A stretch of DNA of 64,000 nucleotides, from positions 124,001-188,000 of the forward strand of contig NZ_BMDJ01000001.1 of assembly GCF_014635725.1 (NCBI RefSeq), given 5' to 3'. The notes under the pieces were generated by a model. It searched no databases, was not told the origin of the DNA, and saw nothing but the letters and a program-made list of their open reading frames with translations. The position numbers and the translations under genes are program-made. Of the stretch, positions 1-9,334 are shown one piece after another. The DNA comes from Pedobacter mendelii. GTDB lineage: Bacteria; Bacteroidota; Bacteroidia; Sphingobacteriales; Sphingobacteriaceae. The stretch's first letter is position 1; every line of letters begins with the position of its first letter.

Positions 1-543
1 AATATCAGCACGGAATGTATGCAAAGGCACTCTCCCTTCTTTGTACTGCTCAGAACGTGCCATTTCAGCACCACCTAAACGACCAGAAGTCATGATTTTA
101 ATACCTTCAGCACCCATACGCATTGTAGATGCGATAGAAGATTTCATTGCTCTACGGAATGAGATCCTTGCTTCTAATTGTTTTGCTACACCTTCTGCAA
201 CTAATTGTGCATCAAGTTCTGGGCGTTTAATTTCAAAGATGTTAATTTGAATTTCCTTTTTAGTCAATTTCTTTAACTCTTCTTTAATTTTATCAACCTC
301 AGCACCTGCTTTACCGATTACAATACCTGGGCGAGCTGTGTGGATAGTTACAGTGATACGTTTTAACGTACGTTCGATAACTACTTTTGCAACACCACCT
401 TTAGCAATACGAGCAGAAAGGTATTTTCTTATTTTCTCATCTTCAACTAATTTATCGGAGTAGTTGTTGCCACCGAACCAGTTAGAATCCCATCCTTTGA
501 TGATACCTAACCTGTTACCTATTGGATTTGCTTTTTGTCCCAT
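1..543 (-). CDS. rpsC: 30S ribosomal protein S3 (C-terminal part beyond window)
   Basis: Only the first 181 codons lie in the window; the gene runs off the left edge. The product begins [14 protein letters not shown] and contains the KH RNA-binding core with [15 protein letters not shown]3 sits at the mRNA entry channel of the 30S head. It is the last visible gene of the minus-strand rplC-to-rpsC run and starts 9 bases after the rplV stop codon, so it is surely cotranscribed. The ATG at 541-543 gives the canonical S3 N-terminus. Confidence 0.97.
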   Translation of the reverse strand, partial: MGQKANPIGNRLGIIKGWDSNWFGGNNYSDKLVEDEKIRKYLSARIAKGGVAKVVIERTLKRITVTIHTARPGIVIGKAGAEVDKIKEELKKLTKKEIQINIFEIKRPELDAQLVAEGVAKQLEARISFRRAMKSSIASTMRMGAEGIKIMTSGRLGGAEMARSEQYKEGRVPLHTFRADI

Positions 544-552
544 TTCCTAAAA

Positions 553-915
553 TTAGTTTTGAGTTGTTTCTGTACTTTTACTATCTACAATCAGCGTTAC
601 GTGGTTAGAACGTTTACGAATTCTATATCCACGGCCTTGAGGAGCCGGACGTAAGCGTTTAAGCTGACGGCCACCATCTACCATAATTGTTTTTACAAAC
701 AGTTGGTTTTCTTCAGGGCGAGCACCTTCATTTTTAGATTCCCAATTTTTGATAGCAGATAATAATAATTTCTCAACTCTTATTGCTGCTTCTTTATTAG
801 TAAACTTTAAAATGCTTAATGCTTTTTCTACACGTTCACCTCTGATAAGATCTACAACCAAACGCATCTTACGCGGTGAGGTTGGACAATTGTTTAATTT
901 TGCTATTGCTTCCAT
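553..915 (-). CDS. rplV: 50S ribosomal protein L22
   Basis: The 120-residue product has the L22 core [17 protein letters not shown] near the N-terminus. The C-terminal half carries [19 protein letters not shown], the hairpin region that lines the exit tunnel. The length is normal for the family. It lies 7 bases downstream of rpsS and 9 bases upstream of rpsC in the S10 operon. Tunnel-loop changes in L22 are associated with macrolide resistance in other bacteria; nothing abnormal is visible here. Confidence 0.97.
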   Translation of the reverse strand: MEAIAKLNNCPTSPRKMRLVVDLIRGERVEKALSILKFTNKEAAIRVEKLLLSAIKNWESKNEGARPEENQLFVKTIMVDGGRQLKRLRPAPQGRGYRIRKRSNHVTLIVDSKSTETTQN

Positions 916-922
916 TGTCTAA

Positions 923-1189
923 TTATTTTTTCTTTTCAGCGTGTCCTCTGAATGTTCTGGTTGGAGCAAATTCTCCCAACTTGTGACCAACCATGTTTTC
1001 TGTAACGTACACTGGAATAAATTTATTTCCATTGTGTACAGCAAATGTATGATTCACGAAATCTGGTGAAATCATTGATCTGCGAGACCAAGTTTTGATT
1101 ACAGACTTTTTGCCTGAATCATTCATAGAGTTTACTTTTTTCTCTACGTTATGGTCAATATAAGGTCCTTTTTTTATCGAACGAGCCAT
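923..1189 (-). CDS. rpsS: 30S ribosomal protein S19
   Basis: The 88-residue protein starts [12 protein letters not shown] and contains [19 protein letters not shown] and [15 protein letters not shown], which are typical S19 signatures. S19 binds the 16S rRNA 3' domain in the 30S head with S13. Its start codon overlaps the rplB stop by one base (TAATG), which implies translational coupling. Confidence 0.97.
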   Translation of the reverse strand: MARSIKKGPYIDHNVEKKVNSMNDSGKKSVIKTWSRRSMISPDFVNHTFAVHNGNKFIPVYVTENMVGHKLGEFAPTRTFRGHAEKKK

Positions 1190-2013
1190 TATTTCTTCCT
1201 TCTCTCTATGATGTAACGATTAGAATATTTTTTAAGTTCTCTGGTTTTGAAGCCTTTAGCTAAAACACCATTTCTTGAACGAGGGTGACCACCTGATGAT
1301 CTACCTTCACCACCACCCATTGGGTGATCGACAGGGTTCATCGCTACCGGTCTAGTTCTCGGACGACGGCCCAACCAACGTTTACGACCTGCTTTACCTA
1401 ATACTTCGTTTGCGTGATCTGAGTTAGATACAGCACCGATTGTAGCAAGACAAGTAGTCAAGATTAAACGGGTTTCGCCAGAAGGCATTTTTAAAGTAGC
1501 ATATTTACCATCGCGGGCAGCTAATTGTGCGTAAGCACCTGCACTACGAGCTAATTGTGCTCCTTTTCCAGGATGGATTTCTACGTTGTGAACGATAGAA
1601 CCTAATGGAATGTTCGATAATTTTAAAGTGTTACCTACTTCTGGAATTGCAGTATCGCCCGATAATAATACCGAACCAACTTGTAATCCTTCAGGAGCAA
1701 TAATGTAACGCTTCTCGCCATCTGCATAATGTAATAATGCGATGCGGGCAGTACGGTTTGGATCGTATTCTACAGTAGCTACTGTAGCAGGAATATCAAA
1801 TTTATCGCGTTTGAAGTCGATTAAACGATATGATTTTTTGTGACCACCACCCATGTAGCGCATAGTCATCTTTCCTGTATTGTTACGTCCACCAGACTTA
1901 TTTGATGATACAACCAATGATTTTTCGGGCTTGGTTGCTGTAATCTCCGTAAAGCTGGCACCAACTCTAAAGCGGGTTCCCGGAGTAACTGGTTTAAATT
2001 TTCTTAAGCCCAT
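1189..2013 (-). CDS. rplB: 50S ribosomal protein L2
   Basis: This 274-residue protein has the L2 RNA-binding domain in the N-terminal half ([15 protein letters not shown]). The C-terminal [23 protein letters not shown] segment appears here as [20 protein letters not shown], the most conserved part of L2, near the peptidyl-transferase centre. It lies between rplW (20 bases) and rpsS (1-base overlap) and is full length. Confidence 0.97.
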   Translation of the reverse strand: MGLRKFKPVTPGTRFRVGASFTEITATKPEKSLVVSSNKSGGRNNTGKMTMRYMGGGHKKSYRLIDFKRDKFDIPATVATVEYDPNRTARIALLHYADGEKRYIIAPEGLQVGSVLLSGDTAIPEVGNTLKLSNIPLGSIVHNVEIHPGKGAQLARSAGAYAQLAARDGKYATLKMPSGETRLILTTCLATIGAVSNSDHANEVLGKAGRKRWLGRRPRTRPVAMNPVDHPMGGGEGRSSGGHPRSRNGVLAKGFKTRELKKYSNRYIIERRKK

Positions 2014-2033
2014 AGTTATAATTAATAATTAAA

Positions 2034-2324
2034 TTAAAGATTTGCGTAATAATCTATTGTTTCACCGTCTTTTAACGTTACGATAGCTTTTTTATATTTC
2101 GGGCTACGACCAGAAACAAAACCTGCTTTTGTGTAACGAGACTTAGCTTTACCATCTACAACCATGGTGTTGATTGAAGTAATGGTTACACCATAAAGTT
2201 TCTCAATTGCAGATTTGATTTGCAATTTATTTGCTTTGTGGTTTACACTAAATGTAAAAACGTTTAATTTTTCAGTTAAAGCTGAAGCTTTTTCGGTTAA
2301 TATTGGTTTTTTTAAAATTTCCAT
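2034..2324 (-). CDS. rplW: 50S ribosomal protein L23
   Basis: I place the start at the ATG at 2322-2324 (MEILKKPILTEKAS), giving 96 residues. A TTG eleven codon-bases further upstream would add only three residues and overlap rplD, and the ATG gives the conserved L23 N-terminus. L23 lies at the tunnel exit and docks trigger factor and SRP. KPILTEKA and the C-terminal GRSPKYKKAIVTL are visible. The gene starts 1 base after the rplD stop. Confidence 0.95.
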   Translation of the reverse strand: MEILKKPILTEKASALTEKLNVFTFSVNHKANKLQIKSAIEKLYGVTITSINTMVVDGKAKSRYTKAGFVSGRSPKYKKAIVTLKDGETIDYYANL

Positions 2325-2325
2325 A

Positions 2326-2955
2326 TTACTTGGCAAATGCCTCCTCCAAAGTTTTAACAGAATCTGTGGTTAAAACTAGTACACCTGCATTTAACACATC
2401 ATATGTGTTTAAATCTGCTGCAGTAATTACTTTAGTTTTTTCAACGTTTCTGCTTGATAAATAGATATTATTATTTTGTGCAGGTAAAACCAATAAAGTT
2501 TTTTCGTTACCTACGTTTAACGCAGCGATTAAGTTTATGTAGTTTTTAGTTTTAATGGTATCGAAACTAAAATCTTCTAAAACTACCACGTTGTTATCTT
2601 TCGCTTTGTAAGCTAAAGCTGATTTACGTGCTAATACTTTTAATTTCTTATTCAATTTAAAACTGTAATCACGTGGTTGAGGACCGAAAACACGACCACC
2701 ACCGTTAAATAACGGAGATTTAATGCTACCGGCACGGGCACCACCTGTACCTTTTTGTTTGTATAGCTTGCGGGTAGAACCTGCAATCTCATTACGTTGT
2801 TTAGATTTGTGAGTACCCTGACGTTGGTTAGCCAAGAATTGTTTCACATCTAAATAAATCGCGTGGTCGTTAGGCTCAATACCGAATACCGATTCAGGAA
2901 GTTGCACCTTGGCACCTGTTTCTTTACCTGAAATGTTTATTACTTTAACTTCCAT
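2326..2955 (-). CDS. rplD: 50S ribosomal protein L4
   Basis: The 209-residue L4 has the extended-loop motif [18 protein letters not shown] followed by [15 protein letters not shown], which reaches into the exit tunnel. In Enterobacteria L4 also represses its own S10 operon. Here the operon leader upstream of rplC contains a small hairpin, but autogenous control cannot be shown from sequence. It starts 4 bases after the rplC stop. Confidence 0.97.
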   Translation of the reverse strand: MEVKVINISGKETGAKVQLPESVFGIEPNDHAIYLDVKQFLANQRQGTHKSKQRNEIAGSTRKLYKQKGTGGARAGSIKSPLFNGGGRVFGPQPRDYSFKLNKKLKVLARKSALAYKAKDNNVVVLEDFSFDTIKTKNYINLIAALNVGNEKTLLVLPAQNNNIYLSSRNVEKTKVITAADLNTYDVLNAGVLVLTTDSVKTLEEAFAK

Positions 2956-2959
2956 CTGA

Positions 2960-3577
2960 TTACTTATCTAAGATTACGTAAGAACCTTTAGCTCCTGGAA
3001 TGGAACCACTAACTACTAATAAGTTTTGCTCAGTATAAACTTTCAAAACTAGTAAGTTTTGAACTTTCACTCTGTCTCCACCTGTTCTTCCAGCCATGCG
3101 CATTCCTTTGAATACACGTGAAGGGAATGACGATGCTCCCAATGAACCTGGGGCACGTAAACGGTTATGCTGACCGTGAGTCTGCATACCAACACCGGCA
3201 AATCCGTGGCGTTTTACAACACCTTGAAAACCTTTACCTTTTGAGGTACCTACAACATCAACAAAATCGCCTTCTGCGAAAGAATCAACTGTTACAACAT
3301 CACCTAAATTAAGTGCAGTTGTAAACGAATCAAATTCTACCAGCTTGCGTTTTGGAGTTGTGTTTGCTTTCGCGAAATGGCCTTTTAACGGTTGAGTTGT
3401 GTTTTTCTCTTTTTTCTCATCGTAACCCAATTGGATTGATGAATACCCGTCTACTTCTTCGGTCTTCACTTGTGTAACTACACAAGGCCCAGCCTCGATT
3501 ACAGTACATGGAATGTTTTTTCCATCTGCATCGAAGATACTGGTCATTCCTACTTTTTTTCCAATAATTCCTGACAT
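2960..3577 (-). CDS. rplC: 50S ribosomal protein L3
   Basis: The start is set at the ATG at 3575-3577 ([15 protein letters not shown]), which gives the family N-terminus. The open frame continues 16 codons upstream but those residues are unlike L3. The product is 205 residues, with [19 protein letters not shown] and [20 protein letters not shown], the loop that reaches the peptidyl-transferase centre. It is the first gene of this operon. The neighbour that normally precedes it, rpsJ, is more than 8 kb away at 11821-12126. Confidence 0.97.
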   Translation of the reverse strand: MSGIIGKKVGMTSIFDADGKNIPCTVIEAGPCVVTQVKTEEVDGYSSIQLGYDEKKEKNTTQPLKGHFAKANTTPKRKLVEFDSFTTALNLGDVVTVDSFAEGDFVDVVGTSKGKGFQGVVKRHGFAGVGMQTHGQHNRLRAPGSLGASSFPSRVFKGMRMAGRTGGDRVKVQNLLVLKVYTEQNLLVVSGSIPGAKGSYVILDK

Positions 3578-3654
3578 TTTATCTTTTCTTTTTAACACCC
3601 ATCGAAGCAGTAGGGCTTCGTTCAAGGTGGTTGTTCGTCCCTTTTAAGGGAGGG

Positions 3655-3684
3655 CAAAAATAGGAAAGATTTGTTAATATTCAA
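3655..3684 (-). promoter_or_regulatory. Promoter of the rplC operon
   Basis: Read on the minus strand, TTG is followed by a 19-base spacer and TATTTTTG, matching the Bacteroidota -33/-7 form (TTTG, TAnnTTTG). Transcription should begin near 3650. The roughly 70-base leader holds a six-base-pair hairpin at 3603-3620 (CGAAGC / GCTTCG) and, at its start, a palindrome at 3639-3652 (TCCCTTTTAAGGGA). This independent promoter fits with rplC being cut off from the str operon. Confidence 0.7.
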
Positions 3685-3749
3685 ATAGTTAGCGAAATAT
3701 TTTTTCAAATAATTTGCTGATACGATGGGATTTAGGCTAAAAAGGGTGA

Positions 3750-4145
3750 TTAATGTGCCAAGCCACCATTTAAACTGATGGTTATGATGGCTAATATGAT
3801 TAATCCAATTAATACATAGAGATAATCTCTTTCGATTAAAAAGCTAAAAATTGCGAAAACAATACGAGCGATCGGCGTAAATATGAGCATCAGGATACCG
3901 AATTGTACAATGGCATCGCCCTGAAAAGTTAAAACACCTTTAAAAATTGCATTAATTGATGAAAATTTAGAGAGCTCAGGTTTAAAAACTTTATAATCTG
4001 TTATCGCACCCTTATTATGAACCAAGAAAATTGTACCGCCAACTAAAACAATACTCATGGAAATAATTACTCCCGCACGTAGCAGCGTGCCCAGAATTAC
4101 CTGAATGTCTTTATCGTTTAAATTTTCTTTATTAACTGTATTCAT
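3750..4145 (-). CDS. DUF1634 membrane protein, partner of TauE/SafE permease
   Basis: A 131-residue protein with three hydrophobic stretches at about residues 25-45, 78-108 and 108-128. The pattern, and its position directly after a TauE/SafE permease, match DUF1634 proteins. Its ATG overlaps the permease stop by one base, so the two are probably made together as one membrane system. The function of DUF1634 is unknown; an accessory role in anion or sulfur-compound export is inferred from the pairing. Confidence 0.8.
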   Translation of the reverse strand: MNTVNKENLNDKDIQVILGTLLRAGVIISMSIVLVGGTIFLVHNKGAITDYKVFKPELSKFSSINAIFKGVLTFQGDAIVQFGILMLIFTPIARIVFAIFSFLIERDYLYVLIGLIILAIITISLNGGLAH

Positions 4146-4978
4146 TATAATCCGCTTATACCTTTATAAATCATTTGCAGTGCTAAAAAAGTAACAACCA
4201 CAGCAAAAACTATTTTAAGCTTATCTGTTTTTGTTTTCAATAAAATCTTTGAACCAATTGATGCACCTGTTAAAACGCCGATACATACAGGCATTGCAAT
4301 CCCAGGATCAATTTGACCGCGATGCAAGTATACTACAGCACTTGCAGCAGCTGTAACGCCCATCATAAAATTGCTCGTGGTTGTAGATACCTTAAAAGGC
4401 AATCGCATAATGTTATCCATTGCAATAACTTTTAAGGCACCGCTACCGATACCCAATAAACCTGAAAGTGTTCCGGCAAAAAGCATCATTAAAAACCCAC
4501 CAGGAATATGTTTAACAGCATATTTATGCTCTACACCTTTATCAGGATAAGAACCATTCAATTTGAAAAAATTAGCCCATTTATCTGAATTATCCAAAGT
4601 AGAATGATCTACCTTTTTCTTTAAAGTCATGATGGCTGAAAAAATAAGAATGCAGCCGAAAATTATGGCGATGTAATTTGCGTTGAGGTAAACGGCAACA
4701 ATTGCCCCACAAACCGCTCCTATCGTTGTAGCAATTTCGAGAAACATTCCAATTCGGATATTAGTGATACCCTCTTTTACATAAGCCGCTGCCGAACCCG
4801 ATGAAGTTGCAATAACCGAAACGATAGAAGCGCCAATTGCATAATGAATATCTACACCTAAAGCCAAAGTTAATAGTGGAATAATGATAACGCCTCCGCC
4901 TAAACCTGTTAAGGAGCCTAATAACCCGGCTAAAAGGGCGCCTACTAAAACGATAATTGTAAATAACAAAACCGACAT
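4145..4978 (-). CDS. TauE/SafE family sulfite/sulfonate exporter permease
   Basis: A 277-residue polytopic membrane protein with about eight helices in two related halves. The glycine-rich signature GSLTGLGGGVIIIPLL is at residues 21-36, and the second-half counterpart is GLLGIGSGALKVIAM near 175. This is the TauE/SafE (DUF81) family, which exports sulfite, sulfoacetate or related anions. It forms a two-gene operon with the DUF1634 gene. A TATATTTG -7 box lies 5 bases upstream of the ATG. Confidence 0.88.
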   Translation of the reverse strand: MSVLLFTIIVLVGALLAGLLGSLTGLGGGVIIIPLLTLALGVDIHYAIGASIVSVIATSSGSAAAYVKEGITNIRIGMFLEIATTIGAVCGAIVAVYLNANYIAIIFGCILIFSAIMTLKKKVDHSTLDNSDKWANFFKLNGSYPDKGVEHKYAVKHIPGGFLMMLFAGTLSGLLGIGSGALKVIAMDNIMRLPFKVSTTTSNFMMGVTAAASAVVYLHRGQIDPGIAMPVCIGVLTGASIGSKILLKTKTDKLKIVFAVVVTFLALQMIYKGISGL

Positions 4979-4983
4979 GCGGG

Positions 4984-4991
4984 CAAATATA
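4984..4991 (-). promoter_or_regulatory. -7 promoter box immediately upstream of the TauE-like ATG
   Basis: TATATTTG on the minus strand ends 5 bases before the start codon, so the predicted transcript would begin at or next to the ATG. The -33 region is only approximate: TTCG about 20 bases upstream instead of TTTG. It is one of several such arrangements in the window. Confidence 0.45.
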
Positions 4992-5185
4992 AGCGACTGT
5001 TGTTGGCTAAACGAAAAATTTATCGAATAAAATAAAGTCTATATGTTATATGGATGAAGTAAGATGGGAAATGGAAAATGGTGTGCTAAATAAATAAGGA
5101 GATTTACTCACGCCTATTTTCAAAGAGAAAATCGCAAATACAATCGAATTAATTAAGGAAATGAATAAACTTTGGCAATGGCATT

Positions 5186-5518
5186 TTAAATAACTCCCGC
5201 TTCTCTAAGCCTTTGAATAATTTTCTCCGCATCAATGGTATCATATTCACTCTTAAGATAAATATCAGCTAAGTAAACAGTTTGATGGTCAATTAAAACA
5301 TAGGTAATTATTCTTGCTCCTCCAGATTTTCCTTTGTTGGAACCAGAAATGGCTAAGCGAAGTTTGTAAATATTTTGACCAAGATGAACACCAAGAGTTG
5401 GATTGATTTCAAGCTCATCAATTAAATCCGAAATATCATACTTAATTAATTTGTGCTTTTTTGATATCTTTTTTACCTCTCTATCAAAGTTAGATAAAGT
5501 TTTAACACTATAACTCAT
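5186..5518 (-). CDS. RelE/ParE-fold toxin of a type II toxin-antitoxin pair
   Basis: A 110-residue protein with the RelE-like layout: a basic N-terminal helical part (DREVKKISKKHKLIKYDISD), then LGVHLGQNIYKLRLAI and a GKSGGARIITYVLIDHQTVYL core with the conserved arginine. This type cleaves mRNA on the ribosome. Its start overlaps the end of the antitoxin gene by 11 bases. The antitoxin-first order is usual for RelBE-type modules. Confidence 0.8.
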   Translation of the reverse strand: MSYSVKTLSNFDREVKKISKKHKLIKYDISDLIDELEINPTLGVHLGQNIYKLRLAISGSNKGKSGGARIITYVLIDHQTVYLADIYLKSEYDTIDAEKIIQRLREAGVI

Positions 5519-5747
5519 CTAAAAGTTCTCTGGCATTTCTAAGTTTAATCTTTCCTTCCTGATGTAACTTAATTTGTTCGAATGAATTTTTAAGACGATT
5601 GTAAATAGCTTGTTCACCCTCATTTAAAGGCTCTTGTTCTGAATTTGTTGTTTTATTTTCAGCATAACTCAAACCCAAAGCTTCTAAAATAGCTTTAACA
5701 GCCTTTTCAGTTTTCTTATTCTCGATTTTCACAGTTAAAGTAGTCAT
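5508..5747 (-). CDS. Cognate antitoxin of the RelE-like toxin
   Basis: A 79-residue acidic protein, MTTLTVKIENKKTEKAVKAILE, with a short beta-strand/helix N-terminus that could form an RHH- or AbrB-like dimer. The charged helical C-terminus would wrap the toxin. It overlaps the downstream toxin by 11 bases. The role rests on size and position; I do not recognise the exact antitoxin family. Confidence 0.7.
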   Translation of the reverse strand: MTTLTVKIENKKTEKAVKAILEALGLSYAENKTTNSEQEPLNEGEQAIYNRLKNSFEQIKLHQEGKIKLRNARELLDEL

Positions 5748-5824
5748 ACTAACAAAGTTAAGAATTAATTTTAAGGATAAATTAGATGATCAAAATAATT
5801 AGAAGTTATAAAATTCCATCTTGC

Positions 5825-7081
5825 CTACTTGCCCAACCTTTTAATCATTTCTGCGCTTAAATCTCTTCCATCATTTAAACGATTGGCAAAAAACGACTTG
5901 GCTGCTTCAAAATGTTCTTTATAACCTTTCAAATCGCCGTAACCAATTATCGATGCCCATTCATGCACTGCGGTATGAAATTCCAAATCATCGCCACGGA
6001 TGGACTTATCGTAAAGTGCGGTATGAATCGATTCTTCTAACATGGCCTCGTTCTTGAAAAGGTATTCGGCAATTCCTAAACGCAATTTGAAAGGTGGGGT
6101 TTGACAGATTAAGTTATCATAAGGATTTACGCCCATCTTGTACCATGCATAAACCATACTTAACAAACTCAAGTGTGAATTTGGTTTTTGTTTGTGATCC
6201 GCATCTGATAAGCTAAACTCTTTCATAATTTTATCATCCAGCAATAGTAGATTTCTACTTTCGTGAAAAACAAAATCGCGGGCTGCATAAATTTTAGTCC
6301 TGAACTCGGTTTCGTTTTCGCAAATCATCAGTTTATACAACTCAGACTCTGCTTGTGCATAATATTTAACTTGTTTTTGAGCATAAGGATTCAAAATGGC
6401 TAAGCCGGCATAGATGTGAGATTTGTAACTAAATATTCTTAGCGTGGTTAAAATTTTCACATTATCAATTCCGCCTGCATAGGCTGGGTTATCCCATGGA
6501 AAAAATCCTGCATTTTTCCAGGCGGAGCCCATGCTTTCGAAGCCCATGTGGGTAACCGCCTGTGTATCGGCTACAATTCTATCATGTTCTTTGTAATCAT
6601 CTAACTCAATTATATTCGATTTAAGCGATTTATAAATTTCTAATGCTTGATTGTATACCTCATCAGTGGCACGGTGTCTAACCACAACTAAAGTTTGTCC
6701 TTCAGGACTAAAAGCTGGCCCATGTAAAGAATGGCAAGTTACAATTTGGGTTTCCTTTGGTAGATATTTTTCAAATGCTGCAATTTCTGGATGCTTCACT
6801 GAGGTTTGCCCGGCAACAATGGCACCGTACTTAGTTGATAATGCAAAAGCAGCAACCACTTCATCTATCTTCTCTGCCTCAACACAATAAATAATGAAAT
6901 CAGATTTTCTGGAAACTTCATGACCATCAATTAATACTTCTATGTTTTTTGGTTCGAGTTCTTTTTTTAAATCATCAAAACGTAAAGGCATATCAGCTCC
7001 GCACACCTTGTAACCTGCATTTGCAAATGATAGGGCATATAATTTCCCCATATCACCCAAACCAATAATTCCTATTTGCAT
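5825..7081 (-). CDS. Prephenate dehydrogenase, fungal TYR1-like NADP type
   Basis: A 418-residue enzyme predicted to convert prephenate to 4-hydroxyphenylpyruvate in tyrosine synthesis. The Rossmann motif GIIGLGDMG is at residues 4-12. HSLHGP and DTQAVTHMGFESMGSAW follow, with LLLLDDKI and KPNSHLSLLSMVYAW in the C-terminal half. From memory, the order and wording of these blocks match the Saccharomyces TYR1 product far better than the short bacterial TyrA. No chorismate mutase or ACT domain is seen. No other aromatic-amino-acid gene is nearby, so the physiological role is inferred from the family. Confidence 0.75.
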   Translation of the reverse strand: MQIGIIGLGDMGKLYALSFANAGYKVCGADMPLRFDDLKKELEPKNIEVLIDGHEVSRKSDFIIYCVEAEKIDEVVAAFALSTKYGAIVAGQTSVKHPEIAAFEKYLPKETQIVTCHSLHGPAFSPEGQTLVVVRHRATDEVYNQALEIYKSLKSNIIELDDYKEHDRIVADTQAVTHMGFESMGSAWKNAGFFPWDNPAYAGGIDNVKILTTLRIFSYKSHIYAGLAILNPYAQKQVKYYAQAESELYKLMICENETEFRTKIYAARDFVFHESRNLLLLDDKIMKEFSLSDADHKQKPNSHLSLLSMVYAWYKMGVNPYDNLICQTPPFKLRLGIAEYLFKNEAMLEESIHTALYDKSIRGDDLEFHTAVHEWASIIGYGDLKGYKEHFEAAKSFFANRLNDGRDLSAEMIKRLGK

Positions 7082-7085
7082 GAAA

Positions 7086-7093
7086 CAAATGTA
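7086..7093 (-). promoter_or_regulatory. -7 promoter box just upstream of the prephenate dehydrogenase ATG
   Basis: TACATTTG on the minus strand is separated from the ATG by 4 bases, predicting a transcript that starts at the initiation codon. No good -33 TTG is seen at the expected distance. Confidence 0.4.
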
Positions 7094-7164
7094 ATCTATC
7101 AGAAATTAATTTATAATAAATTGTATAAAAATGTAGTTTTACATTTTAACATTACATTTAAACT

Positions 7165-7776
7165 ATGCAAAAATTCAAACACATCCTTTATTGTTTAGGG
7201 GCGTTATTATTTTTAAACGTCTCATTTGCCCAGGCACAACAAGATACTTCGAAAAATACTGATCCATCATTAAACGGGCAGTATCAGTTCATGTTAAAAA
7301 AATCGAAAAGCCTTTATGGAGCAAGATTAATTAATCCTTCCAGGTTATCATCTTTGTGGAAAAGTGTAAGCGATACTTTGCGAAAAGAAAGAAAGCAATT
7401 ACAGGAGGCAAAACAGCAAATTAAATCGCAAGCAGATAATATTGCAAGTTTAAAAGGCGAAGTAACAGGGAAAGAGAGTTCTTTAGCTAGCGCAACGGCA
7501 TCGGTAAACGAAATTACTTTTCTAGGCATCTCTTTTAATAAAGGCACCTATAATACAATTGTTTGGGCAATAATTATTATTCTTGCTGCCGGTTTGGCGA
7601 TTGTAATTTTGCAAACGGGCAAGTTTAGAAAAGAAGCCACTTATAGAACACAACTTTATCAGGAGGTTGCTGATGAATTTCAGGCGCACAAGGTAAAAGC
7701 AAAAGATAAAGAAATGAAGCTTGCCAGAGAATTGCAGGATGAAAGAAATAAATGGGATGAAGGCGGTCGACGATAA
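7165..7776 (+). CDS. Membrane-anchored coiled-coil protein of unknown function
   Basis: A 203-residue protein with an N-terminal signal peptide (residues 1-24, ending AQAQQ). A periplasmic coiled coil follows at about 65-110 (KERKQLQEAKQQIKSQADNI). A single membrane helix at about 131-150 (IVWAIIIILAAGLAIVIL) leads to a charged cytoplasmic helix. Similar Bacteroidota proteins carry misleading methyltransferase names; no methyltransferase motif is visible. It is divergent from tyrA and convergent with dgt. Function unknown. Confidence 0.75.
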   Translation: MQKFKHILYCLGALLFLNVSFAQAQQDTSKNTDPSLNGQYQFMLKKSKSLYGARLINPSRLSSLWKSVSDTLRKERKQLQEAKQQIKSQADNIASLKGEVTGKESSLASATASVNEITFLGISFNKGTYNTIVWAIIIILAAGLAIVILQTGKFRKEATYRTQLYQEVADEFQAHKVKAKDKEMKLARELQDERNKWDEGGRR

Positions 7777-7792
7777 CATTGAATTAGTACAC

Positions 7793-7830
7793 AAAAAGCC
7801 AATTTTGCAGATGCAAAATTGGCTTTTTTT
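7793..7830. terminator. Bidirectional intrinsic terminator
   Basis: A perfect 11-base-pair stem (GCCAATTTTGC / GCAAAATTGGC, loop AGAT) with an A-run on the left and a T-run on the right. It lies between the convergent coiled-coil and dgt genes and can end transcription from both sides. Confidence 0.9.
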
Positions 7831-7854
7831 TGATACGTTAATTATTTACAGCTT

Positions 7855-9198
7855 CTACGTTTCTGAAGGAAAAGATATGCCTTTAATGTTTCGGTATAAA
7901 TCTACAGCATACAAATCAGTCATGCCGGATACGAAATCCAATACGCTTTGCGTTCTCGAATAAATATCTGTTAAATCTGTATGGTATTGTTTTGGAATTA
8001 ATTTAACCAACTTTTTGTAATAGTGTGTATTGTTATGAATTAATGCTGGCACAAATTCTTCGAGCAAACCTGCCATAATTTTGTAACCAGCAACTTCTTT
8101 TTGAATAACAGAAGAAAAATTATAAATCCTTTCAACCGAAACTTTTTCAACCGCTTTCCACGCCGAGCGGTAAGGCTCCGGTATTAAATCAGTAAGGCTT
8201 TTATTGAGGCTTCCATTTAACAATGACTCCTGTTCGCGATAAAAAATATCGGCACAAGTTTTTGTTAATGTATTTATAGCTTTCGCTCTTAATAAACCAA
8301 TTTTTGCATCATCATCTTCATAATCGTTTGTTAATCTATCTTCAATTGTTTTAGAATTGGCAAATGGCAGCAAATATCCTTTAACTTCCTCATAAGAAAG
8401 AATTTTTAAACGATGTGCATCCTCAAGGTCGATTATGCTATAACAAATATCATCTGCAGCTTCTACAAGATAAACCAAAGGGTGGCGTTTGTAAATAAGA
8501 TATTCATTGGTTTCTTTTTCTAAACCCAATTCATTGGCAATTTTTTCGAAAGACTCTTCTTCAGATTGAAAAAAACCATACTTCTTTCTATGTAATAACT
8601 CTTTTCTTTTCCCGGCGATAGAAGCACATGGATATTTTGCGATTGAGGCAAGTGTAGAATAAGTTAATGCATAAGCATCGTTACCCTTGCCTTTTAAGGG
8701 GTGTGTTAAGATTCGGATTGCATTTGCATTTCCTTCAAAATTTATTAAGTCATGCCATTGTGCATCATTCATATCTTTTTGATACACTTTACCATCACCA
8801 TCTGTAAAATACCTGGAAATAGCAGCTTCGCCAGAATGACCAAAGGCAGGGTTACCCAAATCATGAGCTAATGCTGCTGCTGCAACAATGTTTCCGACTT
8901 CGGTAATAAGTGGTGCATCCTTTATAAGCTGAGGATTTTTGGATTCAATATTATTAAGAAAAATATTTGCCATAGAGCGGGCAACACTTGCAACTTCTAA
9001 ACTATGTGTAAGCCTGTTATGCACAAAAACACTTCCAGGTAAAGGAAAAACTTGTGTTTTATTTTGCAACCTTCTAAAAGGTGAAGAAAAAATTAGTCTG
9101 TCATAATCACGCTGAAAATCTGAACGTGCTTTATCAGAACTTGCTCCGTACTGCTCTTGCCCAAAACGTTTATTAGAAAGTAATTTTTTCCACTCCAT
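7855..9198 (-). CDS. dgt: Deoxyguanosinetriphosphate triphosphohydrolase (dGTPase), HD superfamily
   Basis: A 447-residue enzyme that hydrolyses dGTP to deoxyguanosine and triphosphate. The N-terminus has FSSPFRRLQNKTQVFP. The HD metal site is seen as H65 (NRLTHSLEVA), H112-D113 (ALAHDLGNPAFGHSGE) and a later Asp in EAADDICYSIID. The length and motif order fit the Dgt family, which also contributes to defence by limiting dNTPs. It is convergent with the coiled-coil gene and probably monocistronic. Confidence 0.92.
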   Translation of the reverse strand: MEWKKLLSNKRFGQEQYGASSDKARSDFQRDYDRLIFSSPFRRLQNKTQVFPLPGSVFVHNRLTHSLEVASVARSMANIFLNNIESKNPQLIKDAPLITEVGNIVAAAALAHDLGNPAFGHSGEAAISRYFTDGDGKVYQKDMNDAQWHDLINFEGNANAIRILTHPLKGKGNDAYALTYSTLASIAKYPCASIAGKRKELLHRKKYGFFQSEEESFEKIANELGLEKETNEYLIYKRHPLVYLVEAADDICYSIIDLEDAHRLKILSYEEVKGYLLPFANSKTIEDRLTNDYEDDDAKIGLLRAKAINTLTKTCADIFYREQESLLNGSLNKSLTDLIPEPYRSAWKAVEKVSVERIYNFSSVIQKEVAGYKIMAGLLEEFVPALIHNNTHYYKKLVKLIPKQYHTDLTDIYSRTQSVLDFVSGMTDLYAVDLYRNIKGISFPSET

Positions 9199-9334
9199 TT
9201 AACTTCATCTCTTAATTAGGCTACGAAGTTAATCAAAAGCGAAAAGGGCAGTGAAATTTATCCTATAATTTTTAACCTCATGAAATCGAAAGTGAAGACA
9301 GCAAACCATTTAAATTTTAATATGTTACCCTATA

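Noticed and set aside
5085..5190. A short plus-strand frame reading LLTPIFKEKIANTIELIKEM
   Set aside because: About 30 codons without a start codon or homologue I can name; possibly a gene scrap, but too little to support.
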